A DNA stretch of 64,000 bases from Lactobacillaceae bacterium UBA5807 (GTDB lineage Bacteria > Bacillota > Bacilli > Lactobacillales > Lactobacillaceae), in contig DIDF01000041.1 in the NCBI GenBank assembly GCA_002418005.1, positions 37,459 to 101,458 of the forward strand. Direction: 5' to 3'. The notes below the pieces were generated by a model. The model searched no databases and was not told the DNA's origin. It saw only the letters and a list, made by a program, of their open reading frames with translations. Position numbers and translations under genes: made by a program. Shown piece by piece: positions 17,729 to 25,634 of the stretch. The stretch's first letter is position 1; each line of letters opens with the position of its first letter.

Positions 17729-17857
17729 AATCTGTGAAGCCAAGAGAATTTCGTTATGAAATTAATTACAGGCCGCGCAGATCAATAATTTGACTGTGCG
17801 GGATCAAACAGAACTTAGGTCCTTTCAGTCAGTGAGATTGAAAGGGTCTTTTTTTGA
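17729..17857 (+). promoter_or_regulatory. Ribosome-mediated attenuator of the aminotransferase operon
   Basis: Segment 1 ATCTGTGAAGCC (17730-17741), right after the leader stop, pairs with segment 2 GGCCGCGCAGAT (17771-17782) at ten positions around a 2x2 loop. Segment 2 CCGCGCAG pairs with segment 3 CTGTGCGG (17794-17801). Segment 3 TTGACTG (17790-17796) pairs with segment 4 CAGTCAG (17826-17832). Segment 4 lies in the terminator, where AGGTCCTTTCAGTC (17817-17830) pairs at 14 positions with GATTGAAAGGGTCT, followed by seven T. A ribosome ending at the stop would mask segment 1 and favour termination; stalling on the aromatic codons would favour readthrough. The mechanism is inferred. Confidence 0.78.
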
Positions 17858-17873
17858 AAGGAGAACCACTTTT

Positions 17874-19046
17874 ATGAGTAGTAGTTTTGTCAGCAAGATG
17901 AATAAACGAGTTACATCGTTGCAGCAGTCAAACATCTTGTTATTTAATCAAGAAGTTTCCCAAATTAAGGATATTGTTAAGTTGACCATTGGTGAACCTG
18001 ACTTTAATACCCCAGATCATATAAAAAAAGCGGCTATTAATGCTGTCGAAGACAATGAGAGTCATTATACCAATTCAAGAGGGACTCTTGAACTTCGCCA
18101 AGCAGCCGCAAATTACTTTCATAAAAAATATGATTTAAATTTTGACCCTAAAGATCAGCTTCTGATCACAGCCGGAGCCACAGGGGCGATTTTTTCAGCG
18201 TTTGAAGCGATGCTTAATCCTGGCGATTCAGTGATTATTCCAACCCCAATTTTTCCATTCTACATTCCAATTACGATGTTGAATGGTGCTAAACCAATTT
18301 TTATTGATACTTCAAAAAATAACTTTGTTCTTTCACCAGAAAAACTGGAAGAAACAATTGAAGCTAACAAGGATACCGTAAAAGCAATCGTTTTGAACTT
18401 TCCAACTAATCCTACTGGAGTTACTTATCGAAAAGAAGATCTTCAAAAGATTGCTGATGTTGTTAAGAAATACGACATCATGATTTTGAGTGATGAAATT
18501 TATAGTGAGTTAACCTACGGCGAAAAGCACATCTCAATGGGAACAATCTTGCCAGAACAAACATTAGTTGTTAATGGGGTTTCAAAAGCCTTTGCTATGA
18601 CTGGCTGGAGAATTGGAGTTATTGGCGGACCTGCCGACGTGATTAATGAAATTGCTAAGGTTAGCGAGTTTACTATCACTTCGAGCGCCGCTATGGTTCA
18701 AGCAGCTGCCAAAGAAGCATTTACCAATGGTTTTGATGATGCCCAACCGATGAAAGAAGAATATCTTAACCGCCAGAAGCTTTTGAAAAAAGGCTTGGAA
18801 AAAGCTGGCTTCTCATGTCCTAATCCTGACGGTGCATTTTACATTTTTGCCAAAATCCCAGAAAAGATTAAAGAAAACAGTGTCGATTTTGCTCGTGAAC
18901 TTGCTAATAAAGCTAAAGTCGCCGTTATTCCTGGTTCGTTCTTTGGACCCGGCGGTGAAGGTTACCTTCGTTTGAGTTACGCTGCCAGTGAGGATGATTT
19001 GAATTTAGCAGTTCAAAGAATTCAAAAATTTGTCGAATCAAAGTAG
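17874..19046 (+). CDS. Class I aminotransferase, probably aromatic
   Basis: A 390-residue PLP enzyme of fold type I. The substrate pocket begins at KLTIGEPDFNTPDHIK; NSRGTLELRQAAANYF and ITAGATGAIFSAFEAMLNPGD follow. The PLP contacts are in NFPTNPTG and LSDEIYSELTY, and the cofactor lysine is in NGVSKAFAMTGWRIG near residue 234. The Arg that binds the substrate carboxylate is near the C-terminus in YLRLSYA. The start is the ATG after GAAAGGAG; an upstream in-frame extension would run through the attenuator and is rejected. The aromatic leader peptide argues for Tyr/Phe/Trp as products or substrates, possibly AraT. Class members with other specificities look similar, so the substrate is inferred from context. 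Confidence 0.88.
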   Translation: MSSSFVSKMNKRVTSLQQSNILLFNQEVSQIKDIVKLTIGEPDFNTPDHIKKAAINAVEDNESHYTNSRGTLELRQAAANYFHKKYDLNFDPKDQLLITAGATGAIFSAFEAMLNPGDSVIIPTPIFPFYIPITMLNGAKPIFIDTSKNNFVLSPEKLEETIEANKDTVKAIVLNFPTNPTGVTYRKEDLQKIADVVKKYDIMILSDEIYSELTYGEKHISMGTILPEQTLVVNGVSKAFAMTGWRIGVIGGPADVINEIAKVSEFTITSSAAMVQAAAKEAFTNGFDDAQPMKEEYLNRQKLLKKGLEKAGFSCPNPDGAFYIFAKIPEKIKENSVDFARELANKAKVAVIPGSFFGPGGEGYLRLSYAASEDDLNLAVQRIQKFVESK

Positions 19047-19058
19047 GAGAAATTAACG

Positions 19059-20069
19059 ATGAGAAAAATTTTAATGTACACTGTCCGTCCTGATGAACAT
19101 CCGGCAATTCGAGCTTGGGCAAGAAAAAATGGTTATCAGGTTGATACCAATACCGAACCGATGACCGCTGATACTGCGGAATTGGCGAAGGGATACGATG
19201 GGGTTGTTGTTCAGCAGCATGCCCCAATGAATGATCCTGAAATATTCAAAAAATTAAAATCTTACGGGATGAAACAATACACTACCAGGACTACCGGATA
19301 TGAGAATATTAATGTTAAAGCTGCTGAAGAAAATGGACTTACTGTTACTAATGTTCCTGCTTATTCACCTCGATCGGTTAGTGAATTGGTTTTGGCCCAC
19401 GTTATGTGGTTAGTTCGTCATATGGGAATCGTAACTGCTCGTGAAGCTCATGGAGATTTTTCATGGGGTGGTGTTGAGGCTAAGGAAATTCACACAATGA
19501 CTGTTGGCATTATTGGTGCCGGCAAGATCGGCAGCGCTGTCGCCAGAATATTCCGTGCTTTGGGTTCCAATGTGATAGCAAATGACCCAATTCATCGTCC
19601 TGAGTTAAACGACACTGTTACTTACGTTGATAAAAAGACTTTATTTGCCACAGCTGATATTGTTACTTGCCATACACCATTAACCCCTGAAACTGAACAC
19701 ATGATTAATAAGGATACCCTAAAGAGTATGAAGAAATCGGCATTTTTAATTAACTGCTCACGGGGCCAAGTTGTGGACACAGGTGCCTTGGTTGACGCTT
19801 TGAATAATAAAGAGATTGCCGGAGCAGCCATTGATACATTCGAAGGCGAAGAAAAAATTGTTCAAAATGATTTGTCCGGTAAACCTTTGAATAATGATAA
19901 CCTGGAAAAACTGTTGGCAATGCCCAATGTTAATGTTTCTCCACACGTTGGTTTTTATACTGAGGTTGCCGTAGAGAACATGGTTGATATAGCTTTAGAT
20001 GATGTTGCTACCATTCTCGATGGAAAGAAGAGTCTGCATGAGGTTCATGCTCTGACTAAGGGTAATTGA
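19059..20069 (+). CDS. D-2-hydroxyacid dehydrogenase
   Basis: 336 residues of the D-lactate/D-2-hydroxyisocaproate dehydrogenase family, reducing 2-oxoacids to D-2-hydroxyacids with NADH. The NAD loop is in VGIIGAGKIGSAVARIFRALG near residue 150. Catalytic residues are in NCSRGQVVDTGALVDAL (Arg), DTFEGE (Glu) and VSPHVGFYTEVA (His). It starts 12 bases after the aminotransferase with AGGAG, so they share a transcript. The pairing suggests reduction of aromatic 2-oxoacids such as phenylpyruvate to aryl-lactates; a plain D-lactate role is the alternative. Confidence 0.88.
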   Translation: MRKILMYTVRPDEHPAIRAWARKNGYQVDTNTEPMTADTAELAKGYDGVVVQQHAPMNDPEIFKKLKSYGMKQYTTRTTGYENINVKAAEENGLTVTNVPAYSPRSVSELVLAHVMWLVRHMGIVTAREAHGDFSWGGVEAKEIHTMTVGIIGAGKIGSAVARIFRALGSNVIANDPIHRPELNDTVTYVDKKTLFATADIVTCHTPLTPETEHMINKDTLKSMKKSAFLINCSRGQVVDTGALVDALNNKEIAGAAIDTFEGEEKIVQNDLSGKPLNNDNLEKLLAMPNVNVSPHVGFYTEVAVENMVDIALDDVATILDGKKSLHEVHALTKGN

Positions 20070-20070
20070 T

Positions 20071-20553
20071 ATGAGAAGAAAAGATCGCGAAGTAACTGAT
20101 TTTGAACAGATTAAAAAAATTGTTCAAAATTCCCATGTAATTCGGATGGGTATTAATACTGATGATTATCCCTATGTGGTTCCGACTAATTTTGGCTATG
20201 AATTTGATGGTGACCAGCTGACTTTGTACATCCACGGAGCTCCGGTTGGCACTAAACGAGAGTTGATTGCCAAAAATCCACACATTGGTTTTGAAATGGA
20301 CGATGGTGGTGAGTATATGTCACCAGAGGAAGCCAAAAGTGAAACCCCATCGTACGCTTATCAAAGTGTAATGGGGAACGGGGATGCTTCATTTATTGAG
20401 GATACCCAAGGAAAAATTCAGGCTTTGCAGCATATTTTGATCCACGAGACCGGCCATAAGATGGAACATCTACCAGAAAAAGATGTTGCCTATGTTGGCA
20501 TTATTAAGATCGTGGTGAAGAGTTTGACGGGCAAGGTGCATTTTAAAAACTAG
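20071..20553 (+). CDS. FMN-binding protein of the pyridoxamine-oxidase/NimA-like family
   Basis: 160 residues with the split beta-barrel flavin-nucleotide-binding pattern. RRKDREVTDFEQIKKIV leads into HVIRMGINTDDYPYVVPTNFGYEFDGDQLTLYIHGAP, the usual start for NimA-type proteins, and HETGHKMEHLPEKDVAYVGIIKI closes the fold. It begins one base after the preceding stop codon, so it is coupled to the hydroxyacid dehydrogenase. A reductive role with FMN is likely, but the substrate is unknown. A long palindrome begins two bases after its stop codon. Confidence 0.8.
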   Translation: MRRKDREVTDFEQIKKIVQNSHVIRMGINTDDYPYVVPTNFGYEFDGDQLTLYIHGAPVGTKRELIAKNPHIGFEMDDGGEYMSPEEAKSETPSYAYQSVMGNGDASFIEDTQGKIQALQHILIHETGHKMEHLPEKDVAYVGIIKIVVKSLTGKVHFKN

Positions 20554-20554
20554 A

Positions 20555-20667
20555 GTGAGAGTTTGACCGGTTAGCTTTCGTAAGCTAAGTTGCGAATCGC
20601 CTAATAGCCTGATTTTGGCTATTGGGCGATTCGTGGCTTAGCTCTAGAAAGCTGGTCAAACTCTCAC
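20555..20667. repeat. Long palindromic element, copy A
   Basis: A 113-bp imperfect palindrome. The ends GTGAGAGTTTGACC and GGTCAAACTCTCAC pair perfectly; inner arms AGCTAAG/CTTAGCT, CGAATCGCC/GGCGATTCG and AATAGCC/GGCTATT pair too. Two internal loops interrupt the stem (GTA opposite CTA, TTG opposite TGG) and the tip is TGATTTT. Followed by CACGTTTCCACTATATAA, like copy B at 30553. A shortened copy follows at 20695. Confidence 0.85.
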
Positions 20668-20694
20668 GTTTCCACTATATAAAAATAAAAATAT

Positions 20695-20737
20695 TTTCGT
20701 AAGCTAAACGGTCAAACTCTCGCGTTTCAGCTATAAC
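20695..20737. repeat. Internally deleted copy of the palindromic element
   Basis: TTTCGTAAGCTAA, the left-arm segment of copy A, is joined directly to CGGTCAAACTCTCGCGTTTCAGCTATAA, matching its right end and flank. Confidence 0.65.
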
Positions 20738-20741
20738 GAAT

Positions 20742-20775
20742 AAAGAGGTTTTGTAACTTAAAAACCTCTTTTTTG
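20742..20775 (+). terminator. Intrinsic terminator
   Basis: AAAGAGGTTTT pairs with AAAACCTCTTT across GTAACTTA and runs into TTTTT. It ends the aminotransferase operon ahead of the secreted-protein pair. Confidence 0.85.
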
Positions 20776-20847
20776 TATTTACCAAAAGGCAATTTTGAAC
20801 TAATATCAAAATATATCATCAATAATCATTTGGAAGAGGGTGATTAT

Positions 20848-21972
20848 GTGAAATTGGTAAAATTCTTGCTGACTTTTTTGACAGTTTTTGGGGTTCTTTT
20901 AGTATTTTATCAAGAAAATGTCTTTGCAAAAGTAAGTATTTATAATCAGCGCAGTTCTGCTTTGGAAAAGGGATCGTTAAGATTTCTTTATAACAGTAGG
21001 GTTCATTTTATTAAACAGCCTAAACATTCTTTTCATGATATGGACCCAACCAAGAAACACGAGATTCGAGGTAATCGAGGAAAACGGGTTACTTTTGTTA
21101 CTAGATATCTTCTGCCAGATCCTGGTAAAAATCATGAGGCTTGGGGAAATCCTCAATCAATTGCCATGACTCATAAAGATTATATATACATTGTATACTG
21201 TCCAAAGACTTTACATAATACTGGTAGAATTGTTCGATATAATATCAAAAATCTTGATGCGATGGGGGTTAGAATGCATCCCTTAGAGTTATTTCTAGCT
21301 TACCAACCAAATAAGAAGGGTAAATTCTCTAAGATTCAAAAAAGGATCCAAAAACAGATCCAAAAACAGATAAAAGTTGGTCCACTTTTTGATACTGGCC
21401 ATGGGCAGTCATTGGCTTATAATTTGAAAAACCATGGTTTGTATATGTGGCGAGATAATGAAAAAGGTAATGGAAATCCAATCAATAAGTGGGGATGTAT
21501 TGTTCACGTCAATACAAAAATTTTAACGCCGGATCATGGGATTAGAATTCTTCTCAAGGGTCATGGAATGCAGGTTCCTGGTGGGCATGATTTAACTTTT
21601 GACAATTCAGGTGATGCATATTTTTGGACCAATCCGGGGTTTGGGGCGTATGTATATAAGGGCCGCATCTCTAGTCATCATGCGGAATTTGAGTTAACCC
21701 ACCAAATTTTGAAAAAAATTCCTGGTACCAGAGTGCAAAGTATGAGCTATAATCCAGATAAGGAACGTTTGCTGCTAATTTCAGATGATTCGATAGCTAG
21801 CTTTCCTGCAGATAAGCTTGATGGTCATGGCTCACTTACCAATTCGGATTTTGAATGGACAGGCTTTGATCCCCAAAGAGAATTTGAGGGTGTTGCCTAT
21901 GGTGATTCATCACGGGCAAATTTGCTGGTAAATAACGAACCGGAAGTTCTTCAAGCAACAACTTCCTACTAA
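20848..21972 (+). CDS. Secreted protein, paralogue 1 (unknown; possibly helveticin-J-like)
   Basis: 374 residues. The GTG start is chosen because GGAAGAGGG stands seven bases upstream and the protein then opens with a signal peptide (KLVKFLLTFLTVFGVLLVFY, probable VFA-KV cleavage). It shares blocks with the next gene throughout: GHGQSLAYN then LYMWRD, PGGHDLTFDNSG, SDDSIASFPADKLDGHGSLT and REFEGVAYG. It has an extra Lys/Gln-rich insert KIQKRIQKQIQKQIK near residue 175, built from 12-base DNA repeats. The spaced beta-strand-like blocks suggest a propeller and recall class III bacteriocin helveticin J only distantly. I do not know its function. Confidence 0.7.
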   Translation: MKLVKFLLTFLTVFGVLLVFYQENVFAKVSIYNQRSSALEKGSLRFLYNSRVHFIKQPKHSFHDMDPTKKHEIRGNRGKRVTFVTRYLLPDPGKNHEAWGNPQSIAMTHKDYIYIVYCPKTLHNTGRIVRYNIKNLDAMGVRMHPLELFLAYQPNKKGKFSKIQKRIQKQIQKQIKVGPLFDTGHGQSLAYNLKNHGLYMWRDNEKGNGNPINKWGCIVHVNTKILTPDHGIRILLKGHGMQVPGGHDLTFDNSGDAYFWTNPGFGAYVYKGRISSHHAEFELTHQILKKIPGTRVQSMSYNPDKERLLLISDDSIASFPADKLDGHGSLTNSDFEWTGFDPQREFEGVAYGDSSRANLLVNNEPEVLQATTSY

Positions 21973-21991
21973 TAGACGAGGGGTAAATGAA

Positions 21992-23059
21992 ATGGAAAAT
22001 AAGGTAAAGAAAATTGTTTTAGGAATCGGGGTTACGTTTGCGGCTCTTGGACTGTCTGCGGGGGCTGTCAAAGCTGCTAATTATGTCCAAAAATCAAATG
22101 CACTTAATTATTACAGAGATTCTTCACTTAGAATTGTCAATGACAGTAATGTTCATTTTGTAAAGGCACCTAATTATGCCTGGGCAAAAAATCCGAGTGG
22201 TTCAAATACTATTTCAAGTGAAAGTGGCACACCTTGGACATTTAAGACTCAATACTTGTTGCCACATCCTGATGTTGCTTTGGGCAGTAGTGATTATAAC
22301 TTTACCAATCCACAGTCAGCTGCTCGAGCCGGTAAATACTTATATGTTGTTTATTCGCCTCACCAGTTAAATGGGAAAGGTTTTATTGTCCGCTATGATA
22401 CTAGCGAATTGAGTAGCTTGGGCCTTGAAAAGTCGTCAAATCTGACAGTTTCAAGAGATTCAAGTGCGATGAAAGTTAGCAAAATTTTCCAAGTTGGTCA
22501 CGGTCAATCGTTGGCATATAACCCAAAGGCTCATGAATTATGGATGTGGCGTGATCGTGGAGATATGAAAGGCGGTCCGACTAACACCGTTCAAAGAATA
22601 AGTACCAGTACACTTATGCCCAATAAATCAATCACCTTTAAGATGAGCGATGGTGGCGCATATATTCCGGGCGGTCATGATTTAACCTTTGATAATCACG
22701 GAACAGCTCTTTATTGGGAGATGTCCAGTGGTCATGTAAAGATCTATAAGATGAATATTGGTTCTAAATCGGTTAAAGTTACCTTGACTAAGCAATTGTT
22801 TAAAAACGGTACTGGAACTCATGAACAATCAATTGGGTTTAACAGTCATAATGGCCGGGTATATATTGTTTCTGACGACTCGATCGCCAGTTTCCCTGAA
22901 AGCAAGACCAACGGTAATGGCTCATTAACTAGCAAAGACTTCAAGTACACCAGATTTAATTCAAAACGTGAATTTGAAAGCTTATTCTTTGTTGGTGGCC
23001 ATGGAATGCTTCTTTCTAACAAGAACCCTGAAGTGTTCAGATCTACGACAGCTTATTAA
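21992..23059 (+). CDS. Secreted protein, paralogue 2 (unknown; possibly helveticin-J-like)
   Basis: 355 residues with a signal peptide (KKIVLGIGVTFAALGLSAG, probable VKA-AN cleavage near residue 29). It matches its upstream neighbour in order and spacing: VHFVKAPNYAW, FKTQYLLPHP, NPQSAA, VGHGQSLAYNPKAHELWMWRD (split here at Q), PGGHDLTFDNHGTALYW, SDDSIASFPESK and a closing NKNPEVFRSTTAY. It starts 20 bases after the first copy with GACGAGGGG, so the pair is probably co-transcribed and arose by tandem duplication followed by divergence. No sortase motif or lipobox is present, so release is likely. Confidence 0.72.
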   Translation: MENKVKKIVLGIGVTFAALGLSAGAVKAANYVQKSNALNYYRDSSLRIVNDSNVHFVKAPNYAWAKNPSGSNTISSESGTPWTFKTQYLLPHPDVALGSSDYNFTNPQSAARAGKYLYVVYSPHQLNGKGFIVRYDTSELSSLGLEKSSNLTVSRDSSAMKVSKIFQVGHGQSLAYNPKAHELWMWRDRGDMKGGPTNTVQRISTSTLMPNKSITFKMSDGGAYIPGGHDLTFDNHGTALYWEMSSGHVKIYKMNIGSKSVKVTLTKQLFKNGTGTHEQSIGFNSHNGRVYIVSDDSIASFPESKTNGNGSLTSKDFKYTRFNSKREFESLFFVGGHGMLLSNKNPEVFRSTTAY

Positions 23060-23095
23060 AAAATATTATATAATTTAGTTATCTATTTTAAATTC

Positions 23096-23127
23096 AGCAG
23101 TCCTTAATTTAAGGACTGCTTTTTTTG
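23096..23127 (+). terminator. Intrinsic terminator
   Basis: AGCAGTCCTTAA and TTAAGGACTGCT form a perfect stem followed by TTTTTTT, closing the secreted-protein pair. Confidence 0.9.
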
Positions 23128-23136
23128 GCGTTATTT

Positions 23137-23165
23137 TTGACTTGGATGAAAAATGGGAATAGTAT
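23137..23165 (+). promoter_or_regulatory. hrtRBA promoter
   Basis: TTGACT, a 17-base spacer, then TAGTAT. The transcript should start about ten bases before the HrtR-type operator. Confidence 0.65.
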
Positions 23166-23180
23166 AAAGACAATAAAAAA

Positions 23181-23195
23181 GTGACACCGTGTCAT
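23181..23195. promoter_or_regulatory. HrtR-type operator
   Basis: GTGACACCGTGTCAT is a near-perfect palindrome that matches the ATGACACNGTGTCAT operator I recall for heme-responsive HrtR of Lactococcus lactis. It lies just downstream of the promoter, suited to autorepression. Confidence 0.75.
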
Positions 23196-23213
23196 TTATA
23201 GGTGGTGGCCAAT

Positions 23214-23735
23214 TTGCCCAGTTCTACATTTAATAATTTAAATAAAGAAAAAAAGCAGCGGATATTGAATGCCATGATAAAAGAGTTTAGCTCCCGGCCA
23301 CTTTCTTCGGCCCAAATTGCCCCAATTGTAAAAGATTCGCGGATTGCTCGGGGATCATTTTATAAATATTTTAAAAACATCGATGATGCTTATTTGTACA
23401 CGATTAACCAGGCTATTAGCGATATTCATCAAGATATTGAACCAGCTTTTAAAGTTGCGGAGAATGATCCAAATTTTTATGTTAAACAGATTAAAGACTT
23501 CGTTGATGGCGTTTCTCATAGTCAATACTTGGATTTAATGAGAATGCATTTCCAAGAAAATGGATCTTTTGTCAAAGCAAATATTGATAAGAGTTATATG
23601 AAAATGAAACCGACTGAATGGGCGACGGTTATTCTGAGTCACGAGACGGTTAAAACAATTCTGTTAGGCCAGCAAACGACTGGCGCTGCTTTAGAAAGAT
23701 TTAAAATAATTATCACTAAGATTTTAAGAGGGTGA
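23214..23735 (+). CDS. hrtR: TetR-family heme-responsive regulator
   Basis: A 173-residue TetR repressor. The helix-turn-helix is clear: QRILNAMIKEFSSRPLSSAQ, IVKDSRIARGSFYKYFKNID. The start is set at TTG because AGGTGG stands eight bases upstream and the protein then opens PSSTFNNLNKEKKQ, as relatives do; GTG codons at 23202 and 23205 are the alternatives. It heads a TetR-permease-ATPase operon in the same order as lactococcal hrtRBA and has an operator of the same sequence type. In that system heme binding releases the repressor and switches on efflux. The heme ligands cannot be assigned from this sequence. Confidence 0.8.
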   Translation: MPSSTFNNLNKEKKQRILNAMIKEFSSRPLSSAQIAPIVKDSRIARGSFYKYFKNIDDAYLYTINQAISDIHQDIEPAFKVAENDPNFYVKQIKDFVDGVSHSQYLDLMRMHFQENGSFVKANIDKSYMKMKPTEWATVILSHETVKTILLGQQTTGAALERFKIIITKILRG

Positions 23736-23739
23736 GGGA

Positions 23740-24801
23740 ATGTATTTAGCCATTAAAGAAATTCTTCATGAGAAATTGCGCTATGGGTTGATTATTGGTA
23801 TGATCTCACTGATCATTTTTCTTATTTACGTTATGACCAGTGTGGCCATTGGACTGGCTGGAGAGAATACTCAGGCGATCGATGGGTGGAATGTCCAAAG
23901 TATTACCATGGATAAGAGTGTCAATTTGAATTTAAGCCAATCCTCAGTTCAAAAGAGTGATATTCCCAGTAATATGTTCGCAAAAGAAAACTCAGTTATT
24001 GGCCAAATTCCAACAATTGTGAGGTCTAAAGGCCGTAAAACAATTTCATCAATGTTTTTTGGTATTAATCAAAACCAGTTCTTATATAAAAATTTAGCTG
24101 TTCAATCTGGAGGAAAATTTACCAAAAGTAATGCGGTCGTGGTTGATTCATCATTTCACGACAATGGGTATCAGTTGGGTGACAAAATTAAAATAAATGA
24201 TTATAAGAAGGAATTCACCATTGTTGGCTTTTCCAATAATCAAAAATTTAATGTTGCTCCTGCATTATACGGAACTTTGAGTGCTTGGCGTGATTTGCAT
24301 GGTTATCCTTCGACATTTGCTGGCAGTGCAGTTCTTTCAAAGAAGAACTCGCTGAAATTAAAATCTAGTAATTATAAATCCTATTCTATTCAGACATTTA
24401 TAAATAAATTACCTGGTTATAGTGCTGAAAATTCAACTTTCATATTCATGATCGTCTTTTTAATGATTATTTCGCTCATTTTGATTGCAGTTTTCCTCTA
24501 CATTCTGACAATCCAATCTCTACCCGTTTATGCCGTCTTAAGAGCGCAAGGTATTCCGGCCAAGAAGCTTTCTTATTCAGTATTTTCTCAATCGGTAATT
24601 TTAATATTAGCCGGAATTTTCTTCGGCGCTATTTTGACAGCAATCTTGAATACCGTTATGCCGCAAGGAATTCCGGTCAAGTATGATTTTCCACTGTTAC
24701 TGTCGGTTTCACTTGGAATTTTAATCATGGGACTAATTGGTGCTTTTATCCCAGCGCAAAAGATCTCCCATGTTGATCCAATTCAAGGAATTGGGGGTTA
24801 A
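23740..24801 (+). CDS. hrtB: ABC transporter permease, heme efflux type
   Basis: 353 residues of the MacB/FtsX-like permease class. One TM helix lies at the N-terminus (LIIGMISLIIFLIYVMTSV), then a soluble outer domain of about 190 residues, then three C-terminal helices beginning IFMIVFLMIISLILIAVFLY. This topology and length match HrtB. The start follows GAGGG and lies four bases after hrtR. With the ATPase next to it, it should export free heme or a similar toxic amphiphile. The alternative is another FtsX-like peptide or lipid exporter, but the operator favours heme. Confidence 0.82.
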   Translation: MYLAIKEILHEKLRYGLIIGMISLIIFLIYVMTSVAIGLAGENTQAIDGWNVQSITMDKSVNLNLSQSSVQKSDIPSNMFAKENSVIGQIPTIVRSKGRKTISSMFFGINQNQFLYKNLAVQSGGKFTKSNAVVVDSSFHDNGYQLGDKIKINDYKKEFTIVGFSNNQKFNVAPALYGTLSAWRDLHGYPSTFAGSAVLSKKNSLKLKSSNYKSYSIQTFINKLPGYSAENSTFIFMIVFLMIISLILIAVFLYILTIQSLPVYAVLRAQGIPAKKLSYSVFSQSVILILAGIFFGAILTAILNTVMPQGIPVKYDFPLLLSVSLGILIMGLIGAFIPAQKISHVDPIQGIGG

Positions 24802-24804
24802 AAT

Positions 24805-25503
24805 ATGGCAGTTGTTGAACTCAAAAATATTAATAAAAAATTTGGCACTGGGGATGCTGAGGTCCACGTTTTAAAAGATGTTAACTTTCAAGTCAATCCT
24901 GGCCAACTAGTTGCCGTTGTCGGTCCTTCCGGGTCAGGAAAAAGCACTTTTTTGACGATTGCCGGCGGGATTCAAACCCCTACATCAGGGGACGTGATTG
25001 TTGAAGGCAACGACTTAAATAAGATGAACTTAAAGCAAAGAGACCACTTACGTTTAAATAAAGTTGGTTTTGTTTTGCAGTCATATAATCTGATCCCGTT
25101 TTTAAAAGTTAAAGAACAATTTAGTTTTGTCGATAGAGTCAAGAAAACTAAGAACGTTGATAAAAAGCATTTTCAAGAGATTCTTTCTCAGCTAGGTATT
25201 TCCAATTTGATGGAAAAGTATCCAGCCCAGTTGTCAGGCGGGCAAACTCAAAGAGTAGCAATTGCCAGGGCACTGTACGTTGATCCTGCAATTGTTTTGG
25301 CTGATGAACCCACCGCAGCTTTGGATAGCCAAAAAGTGATGGAAGTGGGGGCGATGTTTCGAGATTTGGCTCATAACAATAATAAAGCCATTGTTTTGGT
25401 CACTCATGATGAAAGATTGGAAGATTTTGCCGACGTAATTTATCAAATTTTGGATGGCAAGTTGTCATTGCTTGAAAAAAAGAGTGATAAAAAGGTTGCT
25501 TAG
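24805..25503 (+). CDS. hrtA: ABC transporter ATPase, heme efflux type
   Basis: 232 residues of the LolD/MacB-type ATPase class. Walker A is GPSGSGKST near residue 40; the Q-loop is in GFVLQSYNLIPFL, the ABC signature is LSGGQTQRVAIARAL (T replaces the usual Q after the second Q), Walker B is AIVLADEPTAALDS and the switch His is in VLVTHDERL. It lies three bases after hrtB and ends the operon. A long palindromic element follows about 30 bases after its stop codon. Confidence 0.88.
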   Translation: MAVVELKNINKKFGTGDAEVHVLKDVNFQVNPGQLVAVVGPSGSGKSTFLTIAGGIQTPTSGDVIVEGNDLNKMNLKQRDHLRLNKVGFVLQSYNLIPFLKVKEQFSFVDRVKKTKNVDKKHFQEILSQLGISNLMEKYPAQLSGGQTQRVAIARALYVDPAIVLADEPTAALDSQKVMEVGAMFRDLAHNNNKAIVLVTHDERLEDFADVIYQILDGKLSLLEKKSDKKVA

Positions 25504-25532
25504 CTTTTATAAATCTGTAAAAAATATAAAAT

Positions 25533-25634
25533 GGGGCTTTAGCAATTTAGCTTCCGTAGTTTAAGATGAACCTTGTAAATTATCCTGGCTTGCAAGATTT
25601 GCATAATTAATGGAAGCTAAATTGCTAAAGCCCC
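25533..25634. repeat. Long palindromic element, divergent copy C
   Basis: A perfect 23-bp inverted repeat whose arms run 25533-25555 (beginning GGGGCTTTAGC, ending GCTTCC) and 25612-25634, separated by 56 bases. Next to the left arm is GTA, then a 7-base segment ending TAAG, then ATG, as in copies A and B. The right flank GTTTTATGTGTATAAA also resembles theirs. Membership in the same family is probable, not certain. Confidence 0.7.
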
